Assembly (NCBI RefSeq): GCF_003610295.1
Contig: NZ_RAPV01000001.1
Coordinates: 2,666,001-2,730,000, forward strand
Reading direction: 5' to 3'
DNA from: Paraburkholderia sp. BL23I1N1
GTDB lineage: Bacteria; Pseudomonadota; Gammaproteobacteria; Burkholderiales; Burkholderiaceae
DNA length: 64,000 bases
Shown: positions 26,026-34,204 of the stretch, in pieces
Layout: each line of letters starts with the position of its first letter
Position numbering within the stretch: position 1 is the first letter of the stretch
Notes under the pieces: generated by a model
Seen by the model: only the letters and a program-made list of their open reading frames with translations
Database searches by the model: none
Told to the model about the DNA's origin: nothing
Translations under genes and position numbers: made by a program

Positions 26026-27873
26026 ATGAAAATCGAAGCGGCTCAAACTGCGCTCGCGCGCCATTACGATGTCGTGATCGTCGGCGCGGGCATTTCGGGG
26101 GCGATCCTCGCGCGGCGTCTGGCCGAGCGCCGGCGCCGTGTGCTCCTGCTCGAAGCGGGCACGGGTTCGGGCCTGAACTTCACGCATTACACCCAGTTTC
26201 TGGAGACTTTCTATCAGGAGCAGATCAAGATTCCGCAGGCGCCCTATCCGAACAACCCGAACGCGCCGCAGCCGAACGAACTGCAAACCGCCATCACTGG
26301 AGAGAACGAGGAGCCCGGCGACGGCTATTTCGTTCAGCGCGGCCCGCATCCCTACCGCAGTTCTTATACGCGCTATACAGGCGGCACGACGCTGCACTGG
26401 TTGGGCACGTCGTTGCGGATGCTGCCCGACGATTTTCGGATGCGCTCGCTGTACAACGTCGCGCAGGACTGGCCGCTGCAATACGAGACGTTTTCTCGCT
26501 ACTACGAAGAGGCCGAGCGCGAGATCGGTGTGTCGGCGAATGTCGAGGAGCAGGCATATCACGGCCAGTTTTTCCCGCATGGCTATGTGTACCCGATGCA
26601 CGGTCTGCCGCAGAGTGTCGTCGACCAGACTATGGCCGAATCGCTGAACGGCCGCACCTATGAGATCGACGGCGATGTGCATCCGCTCGGCGTGATATCC
26701 ACGCCGGCCGGGCGCAATGGCGTGCCGAATGCAGCCTACGACGGCGGCAAAGGCTACCAGCCGGTCGGTTCGGTCAGCTCCCGGGCAGTCGGCCATCGCT
26801 GCATGGGCAATACGAGTTGCGTGCCGATCTGCCCGATACAGGCAAAGTACAACGCGATGAAGACGCTCGTTGCGAGCCAGGGCGATCTGGTTACGCTCGT
26901 CACCCAATGCGTCGCGAGCGAGTTGCTGATCGATCCGGACACCGGCCGCATCACCGGTGTGCGTGTGAAGAGCTATGCGAAGCCCGGCGAACCCGAGCAT
27001 CAGACCTACGTTGCGCACGGCGACGCGGTCGCGCTGTGCGCGGCACCCGTCGAGAATGCGAAGCTGCTGCTCGCATCGGGCGCCGCGCGCACCAGCGGCC
27101 TCGTCGGCGTCGGGCTGATGGACCACCCGGTGTTTCTGACGTGGGGGTTATTGCCGCGCCAGGTCTGGCCGTTCCGCGGACCGCTCGCGACCTCCGGCAT
27201 CGAGGGGCTGCGCTGGGGCCGCTTTCGTGGTCGGCACTCGTCGTTTCGCATCGAGATCGGCAACGACGGATGGGCATGGCCGACCGGCGCCCCCGCGCAA
27301 GACGTGCAGGACTGCCTCGATGCAAAGCTGTGGGGACGAGAGATGCAGCGCGCACTGGTCGATCGCGTGACGCGACAGGTGCATCTGTCGTTCCTTGTCG
27401 AGCAACTGCCCGAAGCGGGCAACAAGGTCACGCTCGACGACCGCTATCGCGACGCGCTCGGCAACTACAGGCCGGTGATCCACTACAACATCAGCGACTA
27501 CACGCGCGGCGGTTTCGCGCTGGCAAGCAAGGTGGTCGAGCGGATTTTCCACCATTGCCGAATAGCGAACCATACGAAATATAACGATCAGTACCCCCAT
27601 TTCGACTATGGCGGTACACCTTTTAACTATCAGGGCGCCGGTCATTTCATGGGTGGTCACCGAATGGGTAATCATCCCAACGAGTCGGTCGTCAACGCCG
27701 ATCTGCGCAGCTGGGATCACAAAAACCTCTACCTGGTAGGCTGCGGCAGCATGACCACCAGCGGCACGTCCAACCCCACGCTGACCGCCGCCGCGTTGAG
27801 CTGCCTCGCGGCGGACCGGATCGACGCGGCACTGGGCCGCCACGCACAGCTAGTTACGGGAGAGACCGCATGA
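26026..27873 (+). CDS. GMC family oxidoreductase with cysteine cluster (FAD-dependent dehydrogenase type)
   Basis: A 615-aa flavoprotein. FAD-binding VIVGAGISGAILARRLAE is at residues ~17-34. The GMC signature region (TRYTGGTTLHWLGTSLRM) is near 115. A cysteine cluster, C259, C265 and C269 in CMGNTSCVPICPIQAKYN, matches the iron-sulfur-binding segment of bacterial FAD glucose/gluconate/sorbitol dehydrogenases. The C-terminal GGHRMG and SGTSNPTLTAAAL carry the catalytic His/Asn region. The ATG at 26026 is preceded by CGGGGA; the frame is open further upstream without similarity. With the small subunit and the secreted heme proteins it suggests a periplasmic substrate oxidase feeding a cytochrome. 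The substrate is unknown. Confidence 0.88.
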   Translation: MKIEAAQTALARHYDVVIVGAGISGAILARRLAERRRRVLLLEAGTGSGLNFTHYTQFLETFYQEQIKIPQAPYPNNPNAPQPNELQTAITGENEEPGDGYFVQRGPHPYRSSYTRYTGGTTLHWLGTSLRMLPDDFRMRSLYNVAQDWPLQYETFSRYYEEAEREIGVSANVEEQAYHGQFFPHGYVYPMHGLPQSVVDQTMAESLNGRTYEIDGDVHPLGVISTPAGRNGVPNAAYDGGKGYQPVGSVSSRAVGHRCMGNTSCVPICPIQAKYNAMKTLVASQGDLVTLVTQCVASELLIDPDTGRITGVRVKSYAKPGEPEHQTYVAHGDAVALCAAPVENAKLLLASGAARTSGLVGVGLMDHPVFLTWGLLPRQVWPFRGPLATSGIEGLRWGRFRGRHSSFRIEIGNDGWAWPTGAPAQDVQDCLDAKLWGREMQRALVDRVTRQVHLSFLVEQLPEAGNKVTLDDRYRDALGNYRPVIHYNISDYTRGGFALASKVVERIFHHCRIANHTKYNDQYPHFDYGGTPFNYQGAGHFMGGHRMGNHPNESVVNADLRSWDHKNLYLVGCGSMTTSGTSNPTLTAAALSCLAADRIDAALGRHAQLVTGETA

Positions 27874-29097
27874 AACTGATCGAACAAGTCCGCCTGCTGG
27901 ACGGCTACAAGGAATCGAAGGCGCGCAGCGCCTACGACCCTGAGCATTCGGATCTGCCGCCCACACTGCCGCAGCCCCGGTCTCGATGCAACCATTCCGA
28001 CGCTCGACCGGAGCTTCCGCGAACTGGCCGATGCGATCGGTTCGACCAGCTTCGAAGCCGACCGTGCGGATCTGCTGAACGATTTGCAGCATGCACTGAA
28101 GCTCGAGCACGCGACGATTCCGCCCTACCTGACTGCCCTCTACACGCTTGCGCCGAAGAGCAGCTGGCAGGCAATCGAGGTGCTGCGCTCGGTTGCCGTC
28201 GAAGAAATGCTGCACCTGACGCTGGTCGCGAACCTGATCAATGCGTTGGGCGGTACGCCGCGCACCGGCGAACCCTCGTTCATGCCGGACTATCCGTCAC
28301 CATTACCGCTCGACATCGACGGAATCGTTGTCAACCTGTACGGTTTTTCACGTGAAGCGGTCGAGCAAGGCTGCGCGATCGAACGGCCGAGTACGATCCG
28401 CCCCGAGGTGCTGTTCTCGGCAGAACCTGCCGACGGCGACATGACGATCGGCGAGTTCTATCTGCGCATCGAAGCGAAACTGCGCGCGCTCGTCGAACGC
28501 TACGGCGAAGCGCTCGTGTTCAGCGGGCATCCGTCGCGCCAGGTCACCGCGGACTACTACTATGACGGCGCCGGTGGGGCGTTTCCTGTTACCGATATTG
28601 TGTCGGCGCTGCTCGCGCTACAGACCATACGCAACCAGGGCGAAGGCGTCACCGACAAAATCTGGACAGGCAACCGCGAACAGTTCAAGGGCTTTCCTGA
28701 AGTCGCGCATTACTTCCGCTTCAGCGAGCTGCTCGCGGGACGCCAGTATCAATGGAACGACACGGTCGAGACCGGCCCGCGCGGCGCGCCCTTCGAAGTC
28801 GACTGGTCGGCCGCGATTCCGGTCAAGCCGAATTGCAAGCTGGCCGATTTCCGGCACGCGTCGGAGCTTCACGAGAGCGCCGCGGCGTTCAACGTCGCGT
28901 ACTGGGATTTCCTGCGCATGATTCAACGCGCGTTCGACGGCGAGCCGGGGCTGCTGCAGCAAGGCATCGGCGGCATGTTCAGGCTGAAGGACCTGTTCCA
29001 GCGGCTCATCAACACCCCGCTGCCCGGCGACCCGCAAGGTCGTCATGCCGCACCGACCTTCGAATATGCGCCGCCATCGGTGTCCCCAGCGCGCTGA
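27870..29097 (+). pseudogene. Ferritin-like protein (iminophenylpyruvate dimer synthase type), one frameshift
   Basis: The start ATG at 27870 overlaps the GMC stop. The first ~36 codons read in one frame and the rest in another. Removing one C from the CCCC run near 27976-27979 joins them as LPQPGLDATIPTLDRSFREL. The main body has the di-iron ferritin-like pattern KLEHATIPPYLTALY and VEEMLHLTLVANLINALGG, as in the VioB/RebD C-terminal domain that couples imines of aromatic amino acids. The longest uninterrupted frame starts at 28084 and keeps the metal-binding helices, so it might still yield protein. Frameshift versus sequencing error cannot be decided here. Confidence 0.75.
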
Positions 29098-29131
29098 CGT
29101 CCACTCCCCTCGCTCCAAACAGGAGATCGCA

Positions 29132-30004
29132 ATGCCGACCACCCTTCCTTCAGTACCTGCGCCGCTTGCGTTGCCGTTCTACTATGCGTCGCTCGTCAAC
29201 TGCGTTGTGCACTATCTGGTAGACGCGCGGCACGTCGAGCCGTTCCTGGTGAAGACGCCACTCAGGGCCGCGCTGTTCGGTGGCCGCGCGTCGGTCGCGT
29301 TCAACTTCCAGGCGTATTCGGCGCAGTTTTCCGGTGGCCGCGGCGTGCCAGCCGCGCAGTGGCCGGCCAGTTGCATCGGCGTCACGCAGGAGCTCGAGTT
29401 GAATATCGTCGCCTATCCAGCCGCGCAGGCTGCGCTCTTGCCCGAAGTGAGCTTTGAGCAATGGGTAATGGGAGACGAGCAGAGCAAGCTGATGGGCAAT
29501 CATCGCGTGTTCGTGCCGTGCGACAGCGACAACGCGATTCAGGCCGGCATCGAGCTGTTCGGCGAGCCGAAGTTCAAGACCACGTTCGGTGTGAATCTGC
29601 CGTCGTTCAATCCGGTACGCAAAGCCGGCGTGTCTGTTTTCGAACCCGACTGGGTCGACGCGTGGAGCTTCAGGGTCAACGACCCGGAAACGCCGGCCAA
29701 CGATATCTTCACTTGCGTGGCGGATCTCGCGGGGCTCAGGCCGGCACCTGGCAATCTGTCGTCAATAGTTGAGTACGGTGCGCACGACAACCGCGCGATC
29801 GCATGCCGCTGGAACATCCTGCAGCCGCTCGATACGTATTGGCTGACTGCCGACGACGCGCGTCGCGTGACGCTCAGCTACGGCCGCAGCGGCCACCCGA
29901 TGCAAAAGGCGATGAAGGAGCTGCTCGACGGCGCGCACGCGCAAGCGGTGCAGACTTTCCTGTCGGCGCCGGCCGCGATTCAGAGCCGCGCGGTGTTCAT
30001 CTGA
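29132..30004 (+). CDS. Conserved protein, possibly acetoacetate decarboxylase-like fold
   Basis: A 290-aa soluble protein with no signal peptide. GIELFGEPKFKTTFG in the middle resembles the EIWGFPK active-site segment of acetoacetate decarboxylases, with a Lys two residues after the Pro, but the rest is divergent. AGG-rich AGGAGA precedes the ATG at 29132. It follows the ferritin-like gene by 34 bp and is probably in the same operon. Decarboxylase, lyase or structural homologue without that activity are all possible. Confidence 0.5.
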   Translation: MPTTLPSVPAPLALPFYYASLVNCVVHYLVDARHVEPFLVKTPLRAALFGGRASVAFNFQAYSAQFSGGRGVPAAQWPASCIGVTQELELNIVAYPAAQAALLPEVSFEQWVMGDEQSKLMGNHRVFVPCDSDNAIQAGIELFGEPKFKTTFGVNLPSFNPVRKAGVSVFEPDWVDAWSFRVNDPETPANDIFTCVADLAGLRPAPGNLSSIVEYGAHDNRAIACRWNILQPLDTYWLTADDARRVTLSYGRSGHPMQKAMKELLDGAHAQAVQTFLSAPAAIQSRAVFI

Positions 30005-30098
30005 TTCGAAGGGATTCTTGCCGCGGTACTTCTGCCGCGGCGGTCTCGTCGCCTGAACGCCGCTTTGTCACAGGCTTTCAGGCTTTTTTTGCTGGCGC

Positions 30099-30500
30099 TC
30101 ACCGCTGCGCGTTGGTAGCGGTGATAAACGGATCAAAGCCCTGTACGATTTTGTTGTTCAGTTTCAGATACATCCGGTACTCGACTTTGTTGCCCGCGCA
30201 ATTTATTTTCCCACCCCAGGTGTCGCTATCCGTTTGCGGATACGGAGCCGGATTGATCATGCCCGTCGTCTTGATGTCGCCCTCGAAGTGATCGATTGAA
30301 ACATGCTGATCCGGATCGATCGAGTCGACTCTCCACACGATCTTATCGCCGTTCTCGCAGACCGTGCTCAGCTCATCGCCACCCTCACCGGCCGACTGCC
30401 CCGTCAGAGAGTCGTCCATCATATAGACATAGTTCCCCAGCTCCCCGGTCGCAATTGCCTGAGCTACGTTGACCGCTACCAGAATATTGACTTGTGACAT
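30099..30500 (-). CDS. AidA/PixA-like protein
   Basis: A 133-aa cytosolic protein. The N-terminus SQVNILVAVNVAQAIA, internal NYVYMMDDS and C-terminal KVEYRMYLKLNN...DPFI match the AidA/PixA inclusion-body family, which is common in Burkholderia and Xenorhabdus and often under quorum-sensing or stationary-phase control. Molecular function is unknown in the family. The ATG at 30500 has GGAG ten bases upstream. It is convergent with the preceding operon. Confidence 0.75.
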   Translation of the reverse strand: MSQVNILVAVNVAQAIATGELGNYVYMMDDSLTGQSAGEGGDELSTVCENGDKIVWRVDSIDPDQHVSIDHFEGDIKTTGMINPAPYPQTDSDTWGGKINCAGNKVEYRMYLKLNNKIVQGFDPFITATNAQR

Positions 30501-30702
30501 GACACGCTCCATTTGAAGGTGAAGTGAACTCCCGGCTTGCATCACAAAAACGGCATTCGAAACTGAAAATCACAACAGAAGCGCAGCAATCAGGGACGTC
30601 TTAAATACCTTGCAAAGCGGGCGAATGTCTTGTCGTTCAGTGATTTGCTGTCCCATTCCGGTGCCTCGACCGGCGCATCGAACAGGATGAAGCTGAAATC
30701 TC

Positions 30703-31521
30703 GGATCTGTCGCAATAAGGCCGTCTGCTATGCTGATGGGCCTTGAATGCGTGACGTGATTGATGAACCAGAAGCTGAGTCCGGCGGCGGCAAAAGTGCT
30801 CAATCGGTTGCATTATCCCCTGGACGTGATGTTGCTCTGCGTTCGGTGGTACGTGGCATATCCTCTGAGCCTGCGTCATCTCGAACAGATGACGGCCGAG
30901 CGCGGGATTGCGGTCGATCATTCGACGGTTCATCGTTGGGCAATCAAACTGTTGCCGGTCCTGGAAAAGGCCTTTCGACGGTGCAAACGGGCGGGCGGCA
31001 AGAGCTGGAGGATGGATGAGACCTACATTCGAATCAGGGGGTGAGTGGCGGTATCTCTACCGAGCTGTCGACAAGGCAGGCAACACCGTTGATTTTCTGC
31101 TGCGAGCCCGACGGGACAAGGCTGCGGCCCGGGCTTATTTCGAAAAGGCAATCGACCAGAATGGTGAGCCCCAGACCGTGACGATCGATAAGAGCGGATC
31201 GAATCTGGCTGCCTTGCAAGCGATCAACGCCAAGCGGGAAGCGCCGATCAAGGTCCGCCAGAAAAAGTATCTGAACAACATTGTCGAACAGGATCACCGG
31301 GCCATCAAGCGTCGAACCCGTCCAATGATGGGCTTCAAGAATTTTCGTTGCGCACGCATCATTCTGGGCGGAATCGAGACCATGCATATGATTCGCAAAA
31401 GTCAGATGAACGACAGCGGTAAGGCACTCTCTCCCGCCCAGCAATTCTATTCGCTATTTGCATAAGCATTCCTCTGTATTTCGGTGCACTTGCCGGCCTG
31501 CTTCCTTATTGCGACAGAACC
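30703..31521 (+). mobile_element. IS6-family insertion sequence, full length, frameshifted
   Basis: Ends are GG(A/T)TCTGTCGCAATAAG at 30703 and its complement ending at 31521, giving 819 bp, the normal IS6 size. No 8-bp target duplication is seen (flanks GAAATCTC and GTTTATCG). It is closely related to the deleted copy at 21618-22302. Confidence 0.9.
30760..31465 (+). pseudogene. IS6-family transposase with one frameshift
   Basis: The first frame (30760-31044) gives the N-terminal HTH region through SWRMDETYIRIRG, including the first catalytic Asp. The second frame continues EWRYLYRAVDKAGNTVDF with Asp in TIDKSGSN and Glu in IVEQDHR, to the normal end. One extra G in the G5 run at ~31036-31040 separates them. 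Confidence 0.9.
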
Positions 31522-31634
31522 GTTTATCGCTGCCTGGTGTGAACTGGATTGCGCGTTTCGCGCGATTGGGATGGACAACATTGCGAGCGCGGAAATTGAT
31601 GTCGACCGCTACCGTCGGAACGGACGTCAGCTCG

Positions 31635-31964
31635 TCAAAGAGTAGCGCACACCGGAGGAGCGACGGTGCAAACGACGAGGTGTCGTTTGCTGACGACATC
31701 CAGTAAGAGACTCGTCATCGCAGAAGCGCCCGGAAGCTCAGGCGTCCGCCTGACCACCCACGGCACGAAAACACTTCGCAGCGACGCCCTGTCGGCAATC
31801 CGCTTCTGCAAGCGGGCAATCAGTGTCTCAGCATCCCTCCTGTCAACCGCCGACGGTTCACGGCCGACATAGATCAACAGTACTTCGTCTTCGGGAGTCG
31901 GTGGAGAGCCCCACCACTTGCCGGTAGCGGAGTTCCAACACGTTTTTCCAAGGAACTGATCCAT
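31635..31964 (-). CDS. Hypothetical protein
   Basis: A 109-aa frame with a possible GGAAG site before the ATG at 31964. The middle (TPEDEVLLIYVGREPSAVDRRDAETLIARLQKRIADRAS) looks like a folded alpha-beta segment; the end is irregular and Val/Thr-rich, suggesting truncation near the IS6 element. No family is recognised. Confidence 0.4.
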   Translation of the reverse strand: MDQFLGKTCWNSATGKWWGSPPTPEDEVLLIYVGREPSAVDRRDAETLIARLQKRIADRASLRSVFVPWVVRRTPELPGASAMTSLLLDVVSKRHLVVCTVAPPVCATL

Positions 31965-32133
31965 CGCCAGTGCTTCCAGCCGGTTCCAGCAACTTGCGGT
32001 GTTCGTCGAAACGCAGCTTTGGCACATAGAAGCGGGCTCTTACCGGGCTGAGCCAACTCGATCCGCTTCGTTTGCGTATACTCGCGACTTGACATGAATT
32101 AAACCATCTTAAATTCAATAACTTATACGCTTT

Positions 32134-32150
32134 ATTCGAGTCCTCTCCTG
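32134..32150 (+). repeat. Putative right attachment site (17-bp direct repeat)
   Basis: An exact copy of ATTCGAGTCCTCTCCTG at 15867-15883, followed by CACCA, so again close to a tRNA 3' terminus. It lies 16,267 bp from the left copy and closes the island. Confidence 0.7.
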
Positions 32151-32235
32151 CACCACAAACCCTTATGGGGTAAGGCTTTGAAGGCGATTGGTACGAATTA
32201 GGTACACACGCATAGAAGCCAAGCAGGGAAAATAC

Positions 32236-32264
32236 AAACCGGCCACCGTTGCCGGTTTTATTTT
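32236..32264 (+). terminator. Rho-independent terminator
   Basis: An 8-bp stem AAACCGGC/GCCGGTTT with a 7-base loop and a following T-rich tract. It lies just outside the right repeat and insulates the toxin-antitoxin operon. Confidence 0.7.
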
Positions 32265-32406
32265 ATCCTGAGCTTTGTCACTTCGGCCAATTCTCCCCTC
32301 CCGCTTCCCGACCGACGCCCGGTCCTCGCGCTGCACCAAGCACCCCAGCCAAGCCCTGTACCAAGCGACTGTACCAACGCATCGGGAAAATCATGACGCC
32401 CATCGC

Positions 32407-32423
32407 TTGCCGCTTATCGGCAA
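32407..32423. promoter_or_regulatory. higBA operator/promoter dyad
   Basis: TTGCCG-CTTAT-CGGCAA is a perfect 6-bp inverted repeat ending 19 bp before the toxin start. The left arm can serve as a -35 box, with TATACA at 32429-32434 as -10. HigA-type antitoxins bind such dyads over their own promoter, so autorepression is likely. Confidence 0.6.
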
Positions 32424-32442
32424 ACGATATACAATGCGTTAC

Positions 32443-32721
32443 ATGATCCAGTCATTCAAAAGCGCCGACACACAAGCCCTCTTCGAGGGACGTACCGTCC
32501 GCCGATTCGTCAACTTCCGCGCCGTCGCCGAACGCAAATTGCTGATGCTGGATACTGCGGCGTCTATCAACTCGCTGCGCTCCCCGCCCGGAAATCGGCT
32601 CGAAGCGCTGCACGGCGATCGCGAGGGACAGTACAGCATTCGCATCAACGATCAATGGCGAGTGTGTTTTGTATGGACGCCCGACGGCCCCGAAGCCGTC
32701 GAGATTATCGATTACCACTGA
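32443..32721 (+). CDS. higB: HigB-family toxin (RelE/ParE fold)
   Basis: A 92-aa mRNA interferase-type toxin. The family pattern is clear: IQSFKSADTQALFEGR at the N-terminus, RKLLMLDTAASINSL, LEALHGDREGQYSIRINDQWRVCF with the conserved Arg residues, and the end VEIIDYH. Two ATGs, 32434 and 32443, are possible; the second is chosen. The antitoxin follows after 12 bp, the toxin-first order typical of HigBA. Confidence 0.92.
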   Translation: MIQSFKSADTQALFEGRTVRRFVNFRAVAERKLLMLDTAASINSLRSPPGNRLEALHGDREGQYSIRINDQWRVCFVWTPDGPEAVEIIDYH

Positions 32722-32733
32722 GAGGATTTAGAC

Positions 32734-33048
32734 ATGGCACGCTTTCACAATGGGATGCGCCCCATCCATCCCGGGGAAATTCTCCGGGAAGAATATCTAG
32801 CACCGCTCGGCATGACGCCGAATGCGCTCGCGAACGCGCTGCATGTAACCCCGACCCGTATCAATGACGTGGTAAGGGAACGACGCGGAGTTACCCCGGA
32901 CACGGCGATCCGCCTCGCCCGGTATTTCGGAGGGGATGCCGAGTCATGGCTCAACCTGCAACAAACCTATGATCTGCAAGTGACATTGCAGCAGCACGGG
33001 CGCGAAATCGAAACTGAAGTATTGCCACGCGAAGCGGCGATAGCCTGA
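32734..33048 (+). CDS. higA: HigA-family antitoxin
   Basis: A 104-aa antitoxin and autorepressor. It begins with the family hallmark MRPIHPGEILREEYLAPLGMT and an XRE-type HTH (ANALHVTPTRINDVVRERRGVTPDTAIRLARYFG), then WLNLQQTYDLQ. GAGAGG precedes the ATG. It neutralises HigB and probably binds the dyad at 32407-32423. The pair sits just outside the island. Confidence 0.93.
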   Translation: MARFHNGMRPIHPGEILREEYLAPLGMTPNALANALHVTPTRINDVVRERRGVTPDTAIRLARYFGGDAESWLNLQQTYDLQVTLQQHGREIETEVLPREAAIA

Positions 33049-33070
33049 TTCCATGACCCCAAACGACAAA

Positions 33071-33105
33071 AAGGCCGGTAGCCCCGCGAAGGGACTACCG
33101 GCCTT
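33071..33105. terminator. Rho-independent terminator after higBA
   Basis: An 11-bp stem AAGGCCGGTAG/CTACCGGCCTT with a 13-base GC-rich loop and flanking A- and T-rich sequence. It ends the higBA operon and can act on both strands. Confidence 0.85.
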
Positions 33106-33107
33106 AA

Positions 33108-33252
33108 TCATTTCGTTGACGAAGTCGCCGCCGCTTCGCTCGCGGCCCAATCCTGCCACTGCTCGACCGTTACTTCGAGGTGTTTAGTGTACTCGGATTC
33201 GCGGTCGTGTTGTGCTGCAACGTCAGAGAGGACAGCATCGTTATGTCTCGGA
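33108..33252 (-). pseudogene. C-terminal fragment of an unidentified protein
   Basis: On the minus strand about 47 codons read DAVLSDVAAQHDRES, then TKHLEVTVEQWQDWAAS and a Thr/Ser-rich end, with protein-like composition. An in-frame TAA near 33253 cuts the frame upstream and no start with a ribosome binding site is seen. It looks like the last part of a larger gene; the family is not recognised. Confidence 0.4.
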
Positions 33253-33471
33253 GGTGGATGTTATCGAGAAGGCTGCCCGGCGGGCGCTTCGCCTAATCGG
33301 TCGCTGTGGGTAATCGCAACTGTCCGAAGCTTCAAATATTCACGAATCCCGGCCGAATCTCATATCCTCTGGTGTCCGATGCAAAAATGGGCTTACACTC
33401 AAATTCGTATTTGCGTCATGATGCTGATTTTCGCATCCAGGGCGAAATTACCGGGAATAGAGAGCTTGCCA
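33253..33471. other. Intergenic stretch, no gene seen
   Basis: No frame with convincing composition on either strand; it joins the gene fragment to the end of the sigma-factor gene. Confidence 0.5.
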
Positions 33472-33990
33472 TCAAGCGAGCAGATACTCGCGTGCCAGCG
33501 TACGCGCCCTATGAAGCCGGCTTTTCGTAGCCGAGGCGGATAAGCCGATGCTCTCGGCGATCTCGCCGATGGAGAGTTCTTCGAAGTCGCGCAGCAGGAG
33601 TACGTCGCGGTAATGGGACGGTAGCGATTCCAGTGCGTCGACGAGTTCGCGACGCAGCGAGTCGGTATCGTGCCTCTCCAGCCACCGGTCAACCTCTTCT
33701 TCGTTGTAGGGATCGAAGTTGAAGGCCTTGCGGCCAAGTCGCCGACACTCGTGGCGTACGATGCTGAAGAGCCAGCCGGAAAATGCTGCAACGGCGCGGA
33801 CGGACTCGAACTTGCGCGCCACGATCAGCAGTACCTCCTGGACCGCATCGTCAATGTCTGAAATAAAGCAATTGCGCTGCGCATAGCGGCGTATGTCGGG
33901 TTGACAGAGGCGCAGCAGACGCTCGAGCGCAACCGGGTCGCCCGAGCGCGCGGCCTCAATGGCCGCTTGTCTTTGTTCATCGATAGGCAT
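33472..33990 (-). CDS. ECF-type RNA polymerase sigma factor
   Basis: A 172-aa sigma-70 family protein. Region 2 (CFISDIDDAVQEVLLIVARKFESVRAVAAFSGWLFSIVRHECRR) recognises -10 and core; region 4 (ALESLPSHYRDVLLLRDFEELSIGEIAESIGLSASATKSRLHRARTLARE) recognises -35. The ATG at 33990 is one base after the stop of the small membrane protein gene, so the two are translationally linked. No classical anti-sigma gene follows. The upstream membrane protein may be the partner, which is inference. Confidence 0.92.
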   Translation of the reverse strand: MPIDEQRQAAIEAARSGDPVALERLLRLCQPDIRRYAQRNCFISDIDDAVQEVLLIVARKFESVRAVAAFSGWLFSIVRHECRRLGRKAFNFDPYNEEEVDRWLERHDTDSLRRELVDALESLPSHYRDVLLLRDFEELSIGEIAESIGLSASATKSRLHRARTLAREYLLA

Positions 33991-33991
33991 A

Positions 33992-34204
33992 TTACCGTTT
34001 CTGTGGTTTGGCGAGGCGCCGCCCCACCATCGCACAGGCAGGGCAGAACCCGACCAGGCCGGAAATGACAATACCGGCAGCGGCCAGTGCTACAAATATT
34101 CCAACGATGCCTTTCAAGAACAAGATCGAAAGCACCGTGCCGACGACACCGAGAATGATACGGATAACGCGTTCCCATCCGGGAACATTCTTTATGTAAA
34201 ACAT
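33992..34204 (-). CDS. Small inner-membrane protein, DUF2892 (YgaP-like) family
   Basis: A 70-aa protein with two membrane segments (IIRIILGVVGTVLSILFL and IFVALAAAGIVISGLVGF) followed by CPACAMVGRR, the DUF2892 layout. GGAAGG precedes the ATG at 34204. It is the first gene of a two-gene unit with the ECF sigma factor. A paired cysteine near the membrane could sense redox or metal state, which is speculation. Confidence 0.85.
   Translation of the reverse strand: MFYIKNVPGWERVIRIILGVVGTVLSILFLKGIVGIFVALAAAGIVISGLVGFCPACAMVGRRLAKPQKR

Larger units (their letters stand above)
15884..32133. mobile_element. Putative integrative element (genomic island), about 16.3 kb
   Basis: The interval is enclosed by exact 17-bp direct repeats that resemble a tRNA 3' end and has a tyrosine integrase gene immediately inside the left repeat, reading inward. 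Cargo includes two heme-motif secreted proteins, a cupin, a GMC dehydrogenase with small subunit, a ferritin-like protein, an unassigned protein, an AidA/PixA-like protein and four IS elements or parts. No replication or conjugation genes are present, so it would be an integrative, non-self-transmissible island. Neither end carries an intact tRNA gene, so the original insertion gene is not in view and tandem insertions are possible. Confidence 0.65.

Noticed and set aside
25963..27126. A 387-codon minus-strand frame antisense to the GMC gene.
   Set aside because: No similarity to any family, while the plus strand encodes a clear flavoprotein.
30010..30050. A CCGCGG-containing hairpin after 30004 considered as a terminator.
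   Set aside because: Arms are short and no T-run follows.
30695..31529. Target-site duplication around the full-length IS6 copy.
   Set aside because: The 8-bp flanks GAAATCTC and GTTTATCG do not match, so a clean insertion cannot be claimed.
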